Source: Dechloromonas sp. A34 (GTDB lineage Bacteria; Pseudomonadota; Gammaproteobacteria; Burkholderiales; Rhodocyclaceae). Taken from it: a stretch of 64,000 bases of DNA. Of the stretch, positions 26,229 through 35,048 are shown one piece after another (the first letter of the stretch is position 1; every line of letters starts with the position of its first letter). The position numbers and the translations under genes were made by a program. The DNA lies in assembly GCF_026261605.1 (NCBI RefSeq), contig NZ_CP102486.1:1922001-1986000 (forward strand), given 5' to 3'. The notes beneath the pieces were generated by a model. The model worked only from the letters and a program-made list of their open reading frames with translations. It was not told the origin of the DNA and did no database searches.

Positions 26229-26254
26229 GCGAAACCGCTTCCTCTGAGGTATTG

Positions 26255-26280
26255 CGGCCGCCCTGCGCGGCCGTTTTTTT
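26255..26280 (+). terminator. Terminator of the mhp operon
   Basis: CGGCCG / CGGCCG stem (self-complementary arms), 7-nt loop, then seven T. Confidence 0.8.
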
Positions 26281-26288
26281 GCCGAGGC

Positions 26289-27167
26289 TCAGGCGCGCTT
26301 CAGGGCCAGGAACTCGTCGATCAGCCGTTCGAGGATTTCCTCCTCGTCGCCATCGCTCAAGCCCAGTATTTCGGCGACCAGTTTGACCTTGCCCGGATTG
26401 ACCCGGGCGCGCGGCGCGGCCAGCGCAGGTGCGGTCGGCGCTACGGCTGGCAGTTCTTCCCAGGGCGGCACGTCGGTGTCGCCGCCGGCTGTCGCCGTGG
26501 TTTCCTCGTTCTTCTTGCGGCGGCTGGTTTCCTGGGAGAGGGCGCTGGCGACGACCTTGCGGGAAACCTTTTCGCCTTCCGGCAACTGCTCGATGTGACC
26601 GATCAGCGACTCGGCCTTGGCTTCGTTTTTCTTGGCCAGTTTCTCGATCTGGACGGCGGTGCTGGTGCTGGAAATCTTGCCGGAATCGAGCAGGGCGGTG
26701 ACCTTTTCCGAGAGGTTGGCGGCGGCGGTCGCCTGGCTGAGCCAGGTCGGCGCCCGGCCGAAGTGCTGGGCGGCTTCCTCAGGCGTCGCGAAGCGTTCGG
26801 CAATTGCCTGGATGGCGTTGGCCATCTCGCGCGGTTCCAGCGGGGCGCGGACGCCGAGTCCGATGTTTTCAAAAACCTGCACTTCCAGTGTCTCGTCCGG
26901 CGCGCAGGCGCGGATCACCACTGGCACTGATTTCTCGCCGGCCAGGATGGCGGCCTGCCGCCGCCGCTCGCCGGCGATCACGGTATAGCGGCCGGCCGCG
27001 TCGGCGGGGCGGACGACCAGCGGCTGGATGACACCCATCTTGCCGATCGAATTGGCCAGGCTCTTGACGCTGGCCGCGTCGACGCCCTTGCGTGGATGGC
27101 CCGGATCGGGCTGGATTAGCGCGACATCGACGAATTGAAATTGTGCAGAGCTGTCTTTGAAGGTCAT
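26289..27167 (-). CDS. ParB/RepB/Spo0J-family protein, stand-alone
   Basis: 292 aa from the ATG at 27167. ParB N-terminal CTPase/nuclease-like domain (~10-110): LIQPDPGHPRKGVDAASVKSL, IGKMGVIQPLVVRP, VIAGERRRQAAILAG. Central helix-turn-helix (~125-190) with ATPEEAAQHFGRAPTWLSQ. Acidic C-terminus (GDEEEILERLIDEF). No ParA gene is next to it and no parS-like site was seen, so it is probably not the main chromosome partition protein. It may be a plasmid- or island-derived relative. Converges on mhpC. Confidence 0.8.
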   Translation of the reverse strand: MTFKDSSAQFQFVDVALIQPDPGHPRKGVDAASVKSLANSIGKMGVIQPLVVRPADAAGRYTVIAGERRRQAAILAGEKSVPVVIRACAPDETLEVQVFENIGLGVRAPLEPREMANAIQAIAERFATPEEAAQHFGRAPTWLSQATAAANLSEKVTALLDSGKISSTSTAVQIEKLAKKNEAKAESLIGHIEQLPEGEKVSRKVVASALSQETSRRKKNEETTATAGGDTDVPPWEELPAVAPTAPALAAPRARVNPGKVKLVAEILGLSDGDEEEILERLIDEFLALKRA

Positions 27168-27429
27168 GGCCGTTCCGTGGGTATCGTGGTCGCCGGTCCA
27201 TGAAATGCGCCCTGGGCAGTAAGCTGGATGGATCGGCAAGGGGCCGGCATGTTCGTCTTTTCCCGGGGAATTTTCAACTCGCCGGAATCCGACCGCATGC
27301 CGGATTGATGTCCTTTGTGGGTTTTTTGCCGCCGAATCGACGATCTAAGACCATCTACCGGCCCTGCTACAATCAGCGCCATCTCAACACCGAAGTCGCG
27401 CGCCATCCAGGCGCAGGGCGGCTTTTCCG

Positions 27430-28743
27430 ATGGACATAGCACTGCTCCTCATACTCATTCTCGTGAACGGCCTGTTTGCCATGTCCGAGATTGCCGTCGT
27501 TTCCTCGCGCAAGTCGCGACTCCAGAACCTGGCAGAAGACGGCAGCCTGGGCGCCCAAGCGGCGCTATCTTTGCACCAGGAACCTGCCAGTTTTTTTTCC
27601 ACCATTCAGGTCGGCATCACCTCGGTCGGCATTCTCAGCGGGGCGATCGGTGAAGCGGCGCTTGCCGACCCGCTGGCCGAATGGCTGGCCGGCATTCCCC
27701 TGGTGGCGCCCTACGCGCGGACCGTGGCGCTGACCATTACCGTCGTCGGACTGACCTATTTTTCGGTCGTGGTCGGCGAACTGGTGCCCAAGCGCCTGGC
27801 CATGCTGGCGCCGGAGGGCATTGCCGCGCTGATCGCCCGACCGATGATGGTGCTCGCCCGGCTCACCCATCCGCTGGTCGTCATCCTGTCGGGGTCCTGC
27901 ACCGCAATCCTGAGCCTGATCGGTGCCCGTGCCAAGGAGGAGTCGCCGGTCACCAACGACGAGATCAACGTGTTGATGGAGCAGGGCGCCGAGGCCGGCG
28001 TCTTTCACGAGAGCGAGCAGGAACTGGTGTCCAACGTCCTGCGCCTCGATGAGCAGCGCATCGCCGCGATCATGACGCCGCGCCGCGAGATGTTCGTGGT
28101 CGATCTCGATGAAGACGAGGAAACGGTTCGCCAACGCATCGTCGATACCGAATTCTCGCGCCTGGTGGTGTGCCGCGACGGCCTCGACCATATCCTGGGC
28201 ATCCTGCAAACCGGCGATCTGCTCAAGAAGGCGCTACCCGGCCACTGCATCACGGCGGCCGATGTCGAGTCGGTACTGCATCCGCCGCTCTACGTTCCGG
28301 AATCGGTAACCACGACCCAGCTTCTGGAAAGCTTCCGCCGCGCCCGCCTGCAGTTTGCCCTGATCGTCGACGAATACGGCGACGTGCAGGGGCTGGTTAC
28401 CTTGACCGACGTCCTCGCTTCCATCGTCGGCGAACTGTCGGTGCCGGAAGCCCCGGAGGACCGCGACATGGTTCAGCGCGAGGACGGCTCCTGGCTGGTC
28501 GATGGCGATGTCGGTGTCGAACGCCTTAAATCCGCCCTCGATATTGACGACGACCTGCCCGGTGAAGACGAACGCAGCTTTCACACGCTCGGCGGTTTCA
28601 TCATGCACACCCTCGGCCGCATCCCGTCGCCGACCGATCATTTCGAAGCGACCGGCTGGCGCTTCGAGGTCATGGACATGGACGGCAACCGGGTCGACAA
28701 GGTGCTGGTTTCAGTGGTCGCACCGCCGGCCGTTCCTGAGTGA
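27430..28743 (+). CDS. Hemolysin/CorC family membrane protein (DUF21-CBS-CorC)
   Basis: 437 aa. DUF21/CNNM membrane domain (~1-190: ALLLILILVNGLFAMSEIAV, TYFSVVVGELVPKR). A CBS pair follows (~205-335: MTPRREMFVVDLDE, VDEYGDVQGLVTLTDVL). The CorC/HlyC C-terminal domain is ~350-430 (HTLGGFIMHTLGRIP). Related proteins export or regulate Mg2+ or Co2+; the older name hemolysin is not supported by function. A TACAAT at 27367-27372 may be its -10. Confidence 0.88.
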   Translation: MDIALLLILILVNGLFAMSEIAVVSSRKSRLQNLAEDGSLGAQAALSLHQEPASFFSTIQVGITSVGILSGAIGEAALADPLAEWLAGIPLVAPYARTVALTITVVGLTYFSVVVGELVPKRLAMLAPEGIAALIARPMMVLARLTHPLVVILSGSCTAILSLIGARAKEESPVTNDEINVLMEQGAEAGVFHESEQELVSNVLRLDEQRIAAIMTPRREMFVVDLDEDEETVRQRIVDTEFSRLVVCRDGLDHILGILQTGDLLKKALPGHCITAADVESVLHPPLYVPESVTTTQLLESFRRARLQFALIVDEYGDVQGLVTLTDVLASIVGELSVPEAPEDRDMVQREDGSWLVDGDVGVERLKSALDIDDDLPGEDERSFHTLGGFIMHTLGRIPSPTDHFEATGWRFEVMDMDGNRVDKVLVSVVAPPAVPE

Positions 28744-28949
28744 GTCGCCGGCCACCGCAGATCAGGCAGGCCTGGACTGATTCAACGACTTGTCGCTATT
28801 TCGTTGGCCTGGTTTTACACGAGGAAATTCCGCAAAAAATATCGGCGGAACAGTAAGCAAATGGATCCCCGTTAAATTACACGGCATAATTCGAGTGGGT
28901 AAGATTCGCGCGGTCTATCAATCAAAATAATCTATCGGGGGCGGTATCC

Positions 28950-29270
28950 ATGCGTCGCAGAATGGCAGTCCTGTTGTCTGTTTGCTGTTTTTGTCTAGAG
29001 GCTTCCGCCGACACCTACCGATGTGTCAAAGGGGGGCAGGTGCACTTTTCGGATACGCCATGTGCGGCCGGGGCCAACCGGGTTGACGAGGGTGCCGATA
29101 AGGTGAGCCGAGAGCAGCGCCGGCAGGCCGAGTCGATTAATCAGGGCAACCGAGGTCAATTGGCTGAACTCGAATATCGGGCCGCCCGCGACCGGAACGC
29201 GCGCGGTGGGGTCTATATCCTCAACAGCGAGCCTGTGCCACCCTCTACCTACAACCGGCGCTCACGCTGA
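28950..29270 (+). CDS. DUF4124 domain-containing periplasmic protein
   Basis: 106 aa. Signal peptide (MRRRMAVLLSVCCFCLEASA), then the short DUF4124 motif DTYRCVKGGQVHFSDTPC with the paired cysteines typical of the family. Tail is charged and likely helical. Exported; role unknown. RBS GGGGGCGG. Followed by the J-domain-like gene in the same direction. Confidence 0.75.
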   Translation: MRRRMAVLLSVCCFCLEASADTYRCVKGGQVHFSDTPCAAGANRVDEGADKVSREQRRQAESINQGNRGQLAELEYRAARDRNARGGVYILNSEPVPPSTYNRRSR

Positions 29271-29296
29271 GCGCGACCGGAGCATTTTTTCCATTC

Positions 29297-29968
29297 ATGG
29301 CCACTAACCTTTATGACCTCCTCGAGGTCAATCAATCCGCCAGCCAGGAAGCTATTGCCGCCGGCTACAAGCGTCTTCAGGCCAAGTTTGTCGATCCGGC
29401 CGCCCAGGGGGACGAAGATGCAACCAACCACTTGATCGCCCTTCGTGAAGCCCATTCGACGCTTTCGGACCCCGATCGGCGCCGCCGCTATGACGAACGC
29501 CTCGTCCAGCGGCAAGCCGAACCGCTTGCGACTTCCGCGCAGCCGGGAGGTTTCACCCGGTTGATCGTTGTCGCAGCAATTATTGGCGTCTGCGGTGTGG
29601 GGTACGCCAAGTATCAGTCTGATCAGGAGAAGGCTCGCCTTGAGCGTGAGCGGGTCGTCGCGGAAGCAAAACAGGCGGAAATACAGGCCAAGCGAGAACA
29701 GGAAGAGATGTTGGCGGCCCAGCAGGCAGAGCAACGGCGTCTGCGCGAAGAAGCCATTGAACGCGCCAACCGTGCCAATGATCTGGCCTACGCCAATCAG
29801 GTTTCCCGCAATGTCTACCACCAGGAGACGTTGGCGCGGCAACAAGAGGAACGGCAACGGGTGAGCGCCGAGCGCGAACAGAACTATGACGCCGCCCGAC
29901 AATTGGCAAGGGAAAAAGCTTATTTACGCCAGCTGGAATCGGAAAACGCCCGTAACAGGCGCTATTGA
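29297..29968 (+). CDS. DnaJ-like membrane protein with degenerate J domain
   Basis: 223 aa. Residues ~4-67 look like a J domain (NLYDLLEVNQSASQEAIAAG ... STLSDPDRRRRYDERL), but the HPD motif that stimulates Hsp70 is absent; its place reads FVDPAAQGDED. A single membrane helix (~90-108, LIVVAAIIGVCGVGYAKY) and a long Glu/Gln/Arg coiled coil (110-215) follow. Without HPD it is unlikely to act as a classical DnaK co-chaperone. Function unknown. Confidence 0.75.
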   Translation: MATNLYDLLEVNQSASQEAIAAGYKRLQAKFVDPAAQGDEDATNHLIALREAHSTLSDPDRRRRYDERLVQRQAEPLATSAQPGGFTRLIVVAAIIGVCGVGYAKYQSDQEKARLERERVVAEAKQAEIQAKREQEEMLAAQQAEQRRLREEAIERANRANDLAYANQVSRNVYHQETLARQQEERQRVSAEREQNYDAARQLAREKAYLRQLESENARNRRY

Positions 29969-30018
29969 GAACGTCTGGATTGATTAGAAAAGGCGCACAG
30001 CTCGTCGGCGTCTTTTCA

Positions 30019-30049
30019 GAAAAAGCCGCAGATCACACTGCGGCTTTTT
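30019..30049. terminator. Bidirectional terminator between the J-like gene and bfr
   Basis: Stem AAAAGCCGCAG / CTGCGGCTTTT, 6-nt loop, T-tract on both strands; serves the plus gene ending at 29968 and the bfr gene ending at 30060. Confidence 0.8.
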
Positions 30050-30059
30050 CTTTCGGCTA

Positions 30060-30542
30060 TTAGTCGCCGCCCGGCTCCATGTGTGACTGCAGGTAGTTGG
30101 CCAGCGTCACGTCCTTGATCAGGCTCTGCTGCGTTTCCAGCCAGTCGATGGCTTCCTCGCAGTGTTCGAGCAGGTCTTCGAGCAGGTCGCGGCTGACGTA
30201 GTCCTGCAGTTCCTCGCAGAGGGCGATGCTGTCGACCAGCAGGGGATGCTGGATTTCGCGTTCGTACTTGAGGTCGCCGGCCAGGCATTCGACCACTTCC
30301 TCGCCGATCATCAGCTTGCCGAGGTTCTGCAGGTTGGGCAGGCCTTCGAGAAAGAGGACGCGCTCGATGATCTCGTCGGCTTCCTTCATGACGCGGATCG
30401 ACTGCTTGTACTGGTAGTCGTTGAGCTTTTCCAGACCCCAGTTGCGGAACATCCGGGCATGCAGGAAATACTGGTTGATCGCGGTCAGCTCGTTTTTCAA
30501 CACCTTGTTCAGGGTGTCGATGATCTTCTTGTCGCCTTTCAT
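30060..30542 (-). CDS. bfr: Bacterioferritin, heme-binding subunit lacking ferroxidase ligands
   Basis: 160 aa, normal Bfr length. Four-helix bundle with [20 protein letters not shown] and [20 protein letters not shown]. By E. coli numbering Met52, the heme ligand, is kept (VMKEAD), as are Glu18 and Glu94. The ferroxidase ligands Glu51, His54, Glu127 and His130 are Val, Glu, His and Glu. This subunit probably binds heme but cannot oxidise iron itself. It lies 12 bp after the second bfr gene, which has the opposite pattern. Together they would form a mixed 24-mer, as in bacteria with paired Bfr subunits. Same orientation as feoBA. Confidence 0.9.
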   Translation of the reverse strand: MKGDKKIIDTLNKVLKNELTAINQYFLHARMFRNWGLEKLNDYQYKQSIRVMKEADEIIERVLFLEGLPNLQNLGKLMIGEEVVECLAGDLKYEREIQHPLLVDSIALCEELQDYVSRDLLEDLLEHCEEAIDWLETQQSLIKDVTLANYLQSHMEPGGD

Positions 30543-30554
30543 CGTCGTGCTCCC

Positions 30555-31040
30555 TTAAGCCGGACTGCCGGAGCCCATCTGGCTCTGCTGGTAGTTTTCC
30601 AGACCGACCAGGTCGATCAGACGAATCTGCTTTTCGAGGTAGTAGGCGTGGTCCATCTCGGTGTCTTCCAACTGAACGCCGAGCATGTCGCGGGTGACGT
30701 AGTCCTGGGCCTTTTCACAGGCAGCCATGGCCTTCTTCAGCTCGCCGACGACGTGGTATTCGACGTCGAGGTCGGCCTTGAGCATTTCCGGCACCGTCTT
30801 GCCGATCTTCAGCGCGGCGCGCTTGCTGAGGTCCGGTTTGCCTTCGAGGAAGAGAATGCGCTGGATCAGGGCGCGGGCATGTTGGCGCTCGTGATCGGAT
30901 TCGTGCAGGGCTTTCTCGGCCAGATGGCCGAAGCCCATGTCGGCATACATTTCACCGTGAATCAGGTATTGATCGACGGCGGTCAGTTCGCCGGTCAGCA
31001 GACCATTGAGGATGTCGATGATTTTATTGTCGCCCTTCAT
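30555..31040 (-). CDS. bfr: Bacterioferritin, ferroxidase subunit lacking heme ligand
   Basis: 161 aa. Keeps the diiron ligands Glu18, Glu51, His54, Glu94 and, with a one-residue insertion, Glu128 and His131 (EMDH). The heme-ligand position 52 is Arg instead of Met. This is the complementary partner of the neighbouring subunit. It should oxidise Fe2+ while the other carries heme for iron release. Follows feoA, with a GCCAGCC-type repeat 33 bp before its start. Confidence 0.9.
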   Translation of the reverse strand: MKGDNKIIDILNGLLTGELTAVDQYLIHGEMYADMGFGHLAEKALHESDHERQHARALIQRILFLEGKPDLSKRAALKIGKTVPEMLKADLDVEYHVVGELKKAMAACEKAQDYVTRDMLGVQLEDTEMDHAYYLEKQIRLIDLVGLENYQQSQMGSGSPA

Positions 31041-31073
31041 AGCGTCGTTCTCCGGAATTGGTTGGAATACGGA

Positions 31074-31101
31074 GGCTGGCTGGCGGACCTCGGCTGGCTT
31101 G
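31074..31101 (-). repeat. GCCAGCC motif, copy a (feoA-bfr gap)
   Basis: On the plus strand GGCTGGCTGGC, 7 bp, GGCTGGCTTG. On the transcribed strand this reads CAAGCCAGCC-N7-GCCAGCCAGCC, ending 33 nt upstream of the bfr ATG. One of six similar intercistronic copies near iron genes. Confidence 0.6.
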
Positions 31102-31115
31102 CCTGAGCGGCCATT

Positions 31116-31373
31116 CTAGGCGTTGGCCGTGTCCTTTTCCACCCAGATATGACGTGCGACCGCATGTTCCAGGGCGAGTTCAACCTCGTCAGCGAGAATC
31201 ACCGTCATTGGCCGCTGTTGCAGCACCTTGAGCGGCCGGCCGGCGGCCAGGCCGTAGGCGGTGAGCTGTTCGCGCTGCAGTGGGTCGATTTCGTCGCCCA
31301 GCGCGGCGAGGCGGACTACCTTGCCGGGCGGGATGAAGGCCAGTGGCAGGCGGGCTTCGTGTTTGGGGCTCAT
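31116..31373 (-). CDS. feoA: FeoA family protein
   Basis: 85 aa from ATG at 31373. SH3-like FeoA domain (~10-80): GKVVRLAALGDEIDPLQREQ, LTAYGLAAGRPLKVLQQRP, VELALEHAVARHIWV. It is a small cytosolic partner of the FeoB Fe2+ channel. Start overlaps the feoB stop (ATGA), so the two are coupled. Confidence 0.85.
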   Translation of the reverse strand: MSPKHEARLPLAFIPPGKVVRLAALGDEIDPLQREQLTAYGLAAGRPLKVLQQRPMTVILADEVELALEHAVARHIWVEKDTANA

Positions 31374-33336
31374 GCGCCGATCCAGAGGGCACGCAACAGC
31401 AGGTTGAACAGGCCGCCGATCAGGAAGGCGAAGGGAACGATGACCACGACCATGGCGACGGCGACTTTCGCACCCTGTTCCTTGACCATCATCATCAGGC
31501 TGGCGAAGCAGGGGATGAACAGCGTGATGGTGATCATGCCGACCACGGCCTGGATCGGCGACAGGCTGTGGGCCATGGCGAAGAGGCCGGTGGCGCCGAA
31601 GTCGCGGCGCAGGAAACCCATGACGAAGGCGGCCGAGGCCTCGGGCGGCAGGCCGAGCCAGCCTGCCACCAGCGGCTCGCCAGCGCGGATGATCATGGGC
31701 AGGGCGCCGGTCTTGTCCAGCGCGTACATGATGAAAGTGCCGAGCAGGAAGAGCGGGATGACTTCGAGCAGATACCACTTGAGCCGGCCGCCGGTTTTTT
31801 TCAGCACATTGCCGATGATCGGCAGGCGCATCGGCGGCAGTTCGGTGACCAGCGGAATGCGTCGGCCGGGAATCAGCTTGGCGGCGAGAAAGCCGGCGAG
31901 CAGCAGGATACCGACCATGGCGGCGGCCCAGACCAGCACGGCGGTGAAGGAAATGCCGCCCAACATGCCGAGCACGACGCCGAGTTGGGCCGAACAGGGA
32001 ATGGCCAGGGCGAGCAGGAAGATGGTGATCAGCCGTTCGCGAGGGCTGTGCAGGATGCGGGTGGTCAGCGTCGCCATCGTCACGCAGCCCAGGCCGAGCA
32101 CCATCGGCAGCACGGCGCGGCCGTTGAGGCCGATGGTGGCGAACAGGCGGTTGGCGATCACCGTCAGGCGCGGCAGGTAGCCGGAATCCTCGAGCACGCC
32201 AAAGGCGAAGAAAAAAGTGGTGACGATGGGCAGGATCAGCGCCAGCGCGTAGGTCATGCCCATGGTCCACAGGCCATACTGGCCGACCAGCAGTTCGGCC
32301 AGCCAGGGTAGGCCGATCGCCGCATGGACCAGATCGGTGAAGGCGGGATTGAGGATGCCTTCGAACAAATCTTTTTCCAGCAGGCCGACCAGCACCGTGG
32401 CGCCGAATACGCCGACGAACTGATAGACCGCGTAAAGCACGCCGAGCAGGATGGGAATGCCCCACACCGGATGTACGACGTACTGGCCAAGGCGCTGGGA
32501 AAGCAGGGGGCTGCTCATCGCGGCGCGTTTGATCACGCTGGCGGCCAGGGCGTCCGCTGCTTCGGTGCGTTCGTGGGCGAGCCGGCTCGGCAGTTTGTTC
32601 TCGGCGCGGGCGCCGGCTTGCTGGCGCAGGGCTTCCAGTTCGGCCAGCGCCGTTCCGGCATGCGCGGCCAGCCAGTCGGCCACTTCCGAATCGCCGCCGA
32701 GATAGAGGATGGCCAGACCGCGGGCGGCCAGGTGGGGGTGCGGGGCATGGCGGGTGATGCAGGCGCCGATGCCGGCAATGTCGGCTTCGATATCGGCATC
32801 GTAGCGGAGCAGAGCTTGCGGCCGGCGGGCATTGCCCAGGCTGCTGGTCAGTTCGCCGACCCCTTCGCCGCCGGTGGCGACGGTGGCCAGCACCGGGATG
32901 CCGAGTTCTTCGGCGAGGGCCGGGATATCGACGGTGACGCCGCGCGCCGCGGCCTCATCGTGCATGTTCAGGGCGAGCACCATCGGTACGCCGAGTTCGG
33001 CGAGCAGGGCGGTCAGGGTCAGGGTGCGGCGCAGGTTCTTGGCATCGCCGACCTGGACCAGGCAGCGCGGGTCTTCGTTGAGCAGCGCCCGCATGGTGGC
33101 CCGCTCATCGTCGCTGCGCGAGGGCAGGGCGAGGACGCCGGGGTGTCGAGCAGCATCGCCGTGTGGTCGAAGCGGGTGCTGGCGCGGGTGACTTCGACGG
33201 TGGTGCCGGGGTAGTTGGAAACGTTGACGTAAGCGCCGGTCAGGCGGTGAAAGAGAACGGATTTGCCGACGTTGGGATGGCCGACGAGAAGGATGGCACT
33301 GGCGCTGGAAATCGAGGTGTTCACGGTGAGGGGCAT
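31370..33336 (-). pseudogene. feoB: Ferrous iron transporter FeoB, single frameshift
   Basis: Repaired length 655 aa. N-terminal G domain: GHPNVGKS (19-26), YPGTTVEV, LLDTPG after repair, LNMHDEA as the NKxD region. C-terminal membrane domain has Gate motifs and about eight helices (for example PVWGIPILLGVLYAVYQFVG, CFASLMMMVKEQG). The frame breaks near 33139: ACACCCCGG needs one more G to restore DTPGVLALP. It takes up Fe2+ driven or gated by GTP. Followed by feoA and two bfr genes, linking uptake to storage. Short for FeoB (E. coli 773 aa), but within the range of the family. Confidence 0.88.
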
Positions 33337-33507
33337 TCAGGTAGTCGCGGTCGGCCGGGTATGCTCCCGGCTGCCCGTTACTTTACGCCGGATTGCACCG
33401 GGCCTTGATGATTTGCAGCAGGTTTTTGCAATTGCGAAGCGTTAGCAAATCCGTGTTCAATCAGCCTATTCGGCAGCCACCAGAGCGGCAAAAAAACAGC
33501 CGGGCGT

Positions 33508-34152
33508 CTACGTGAATGCCAGCGACAATTGCGGCGATGGCGCTTCCTCGATGATGGCCTCGACGGTCAGTGCGTGTCTTGAGGGCGTCTGCAGAATCGC
33601 CTCGAACTCGGCTTCCGGAAAATCGGCATGATCGTTCAACCAGAAGCGGCCTTCATCGCGATCGAGGATGAGCGGCATTCGGTCATGGATGCGGCTGACG
33701 GTTTCATCGGCGGCGGTGGTCAGAATGGCACAGGTGGTTCCGGCCAGCGGGTGGTGATCAAAAATGCCGGCGAACATCAGTACTTCGCCGGCCGGGTGGC
33801 TGATCCGCATTTTCTGTTTTCCGCCAACCAATGTCTGCCATTCATGGAACGCAGTGGCCGGTATCAGGCAACGATTTCTTCTCAGGATCTTGCTGTAGAA
33901 CGGTTTGCAGGCCAGACCTTCGCCGTGAAGGCTGATGGGCGGGCTGTGCGGTTCCTTGTCGAGAAAACTCCCGACCAGACCCCAGCGCGCTTTGCGGCCC
34001 GAATGGCCATTGCCGCTGGCGACGATCATCAGCACTGGGTCGGCCGGGTGCATTTCCCCGGCGTGGGGCATTTCGCCCTGCTCAAGATGAAGCTGCGGAA
34101 ACTGCCTGTTCAGTGTCCTGGCCTTTGCCTTGAGTTCGTAGCATCCGCACAT
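33508..34152 (-). CDS. SRAP family protein (SOS response-associated peptidase, YedK/HMCES-like)
   Basis: 214 aa. SRAP domain: Met-Cys2 (MCGCYELK), RWGLVGSFLDKE, RRNRCLIPATAFHEW with Glu104, and IHDRMPLIL with His156. These three match the Cys, Glu and His used by YedK/HMCES to form a thiazolidine link with abasic sites in single-stranded DNA. The Asn of the usual INAR motif is Ser74 here (PPISLHGEG), a key change. A direct repeat of ATACAGTA lies 24-43 bp upstream and recalls half LexA boxes. Family call sure, activity less so. Confidence 0.85.
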   Translation of the reverse strand: MCGCYELKAKARTLNRQFPQLHLEQGEMPHAGEMHPADPVLMIVASGNGHSGRKARWGLVGSFLDKEPHSPPISLHGEGLACKPFYSKILRRNRCLIPATAFHEWQTLVGGKQKMRISHPAGEVLMFAGIFDHHPLAGTTCAILTTAADETVSRIHDRMPLILDRDEGRFWLNDHADFPEAEFEAILQTPSRHALTVEAIIEEAPSPQLSLAFT

Positions 34153-34175
34153 GGCGGCCTCTCCAGTGATACGAT

Positions 34176-34195
34176 ATACAGTAGTTTATACAGTA
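34176..34195. promoter_or_regulatory. Direct repeat of a LexA-like half-site
   Basis: ATACAGTA occurs twice, 12 bp apart, upstream of the SRAP gene. E. coli LexA boxes end in ATACAGTA; here the two copies are in direct, not inverted, order. Confidence 0.35.
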
Positions 34196-34336
34196 TTAAT
34201 CGGGTTCACAAGGATGATTCTCGCCAGGCGCCGGATCGCCTGGCACCCCGGGAACAAATCACGATCGGCCCGATCCAAAGAATGTCTAAGCAATACTTGC
34301 GTTTCGTACCGGTTTTGAATCGACGAGGAAAATCCC

Positions 34337-34411
34337 GTGGCGACGATTTTCGATACCGTTGGTGCAGCACTGTTCGGCAGCTTGTCTGGCGAAGGAGGTC
34401 GCACATGCTAG
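34337..34411 (+). CDS. Possible 24-aa ORF coupled to the next gene
   Basis: GTG start with AGGAAA 7 bp upstream; reads VATIFDTVGAALFGSLSGEG and ends in TAG inside the next ORF, whose ATG it overlaps by 7 bp. The hydrophobic tract is short. Overlap suggests translational coupling, but the ORF may be chance. Confidence 0.3.
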   Translation: MATIFDTVGAALFGSLSGEGGRTC

Positions 34412-34809
34412 CGGGGCTTCTTGTCGGTGCGGTACGCAAGTTCTGGTGGCAATCCTTCAATTCCCTGCCGCCGCTCGCCAGTTCCGATGCCCTGCTACCC
34501 TCCAATGCCACCCATCTGCGCTATTCGCTGTTGCACTTGCTCAAACAGTTGCGTCGGAAGATGACGCTTTTCCAACTGGGCGGGACGGAGTTCTCCGAGT
34601 GCTACATCCTTGGTCATAGCGTACTGCAGCCGGCCTTGGCCTGCATCCTGATCAAGAACGGCTGGGTCGTTCCCGGTGGCACGCACTGGGCAAACGAGGT
34701 CGTCAAGTATCAGCTGTCTTCCGCCGGTTTCGCAGTCGAACAGCAACTGGAGGTCTGGTGGGCCGAGTTGACGCTAAATCAGCGCCTGCGCGCCGCCCTG
34801 CTCGAATGA
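34405..34809 (+). CDS. Hypothetical protein
   Basis: 134 aa from ATG at 34405 with AGGAGG 6 bp upstream, a strong ribosome site that decides the start over longer in-frame readings. Contains LRYSLLHLLKQLRRKMTLFQ, ECYILGHSVLQPALACILI and a C-terminal EVWWAELTLNQRLRAALLE. No signal peptide and no recognised domain. Lies between the SRAP gene and AsmA. Confidence 0.5.
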   Translation: MLAGLLVGAVRKFWWQSFNSLPPLASSDALLPSNATHLRYSLLHLLKQLRRKMTLFQLGGTEFSECYILGHSVLQPALACILIKNGWVVPGGTHWANEVVKYQLSSAGFAVEQQLEVWWAELTLNQRLRAALLE

Positions 34810-34954
34810 ATGCCACGAACCCCAAGGGGCAGGGGCGTTTGCCAAATAGAACCAGCCTTCGGACCATCACCATCTGCCCGACCCGCTAAAGCATAGCAAT
34901 CCCGGAATTCCTTTTTTTGCATATTTCCAGTTGACCGCAGGATTGGCGGCAGAG

Positions 34955-34975
34955 GGGCCTTTGAGCCCCGTTTTA
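34955..34975 (+). terminator. Probable terminator before the AsmA gene
   Basis: GGGGC / GCCCC stem with 6-nt loop followed by GTTTTA, 145 bp past the hypothetical gene. Confidence 0.4.
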
Positions 34976-35048
34976 CAGTTATCTAAACGTAATTTTCACA
35001 GGCTGCTAGTCTGAAAGCTCTGTCGAAGCGAATACGAGGTAATCAGGG

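Noticed and set aside
31116..32465. 449-aa frame that ends as FeoA
   Set aside because: Only the last 85 codons are FeoA; upstream part is an out-of-frame reading of feoB.
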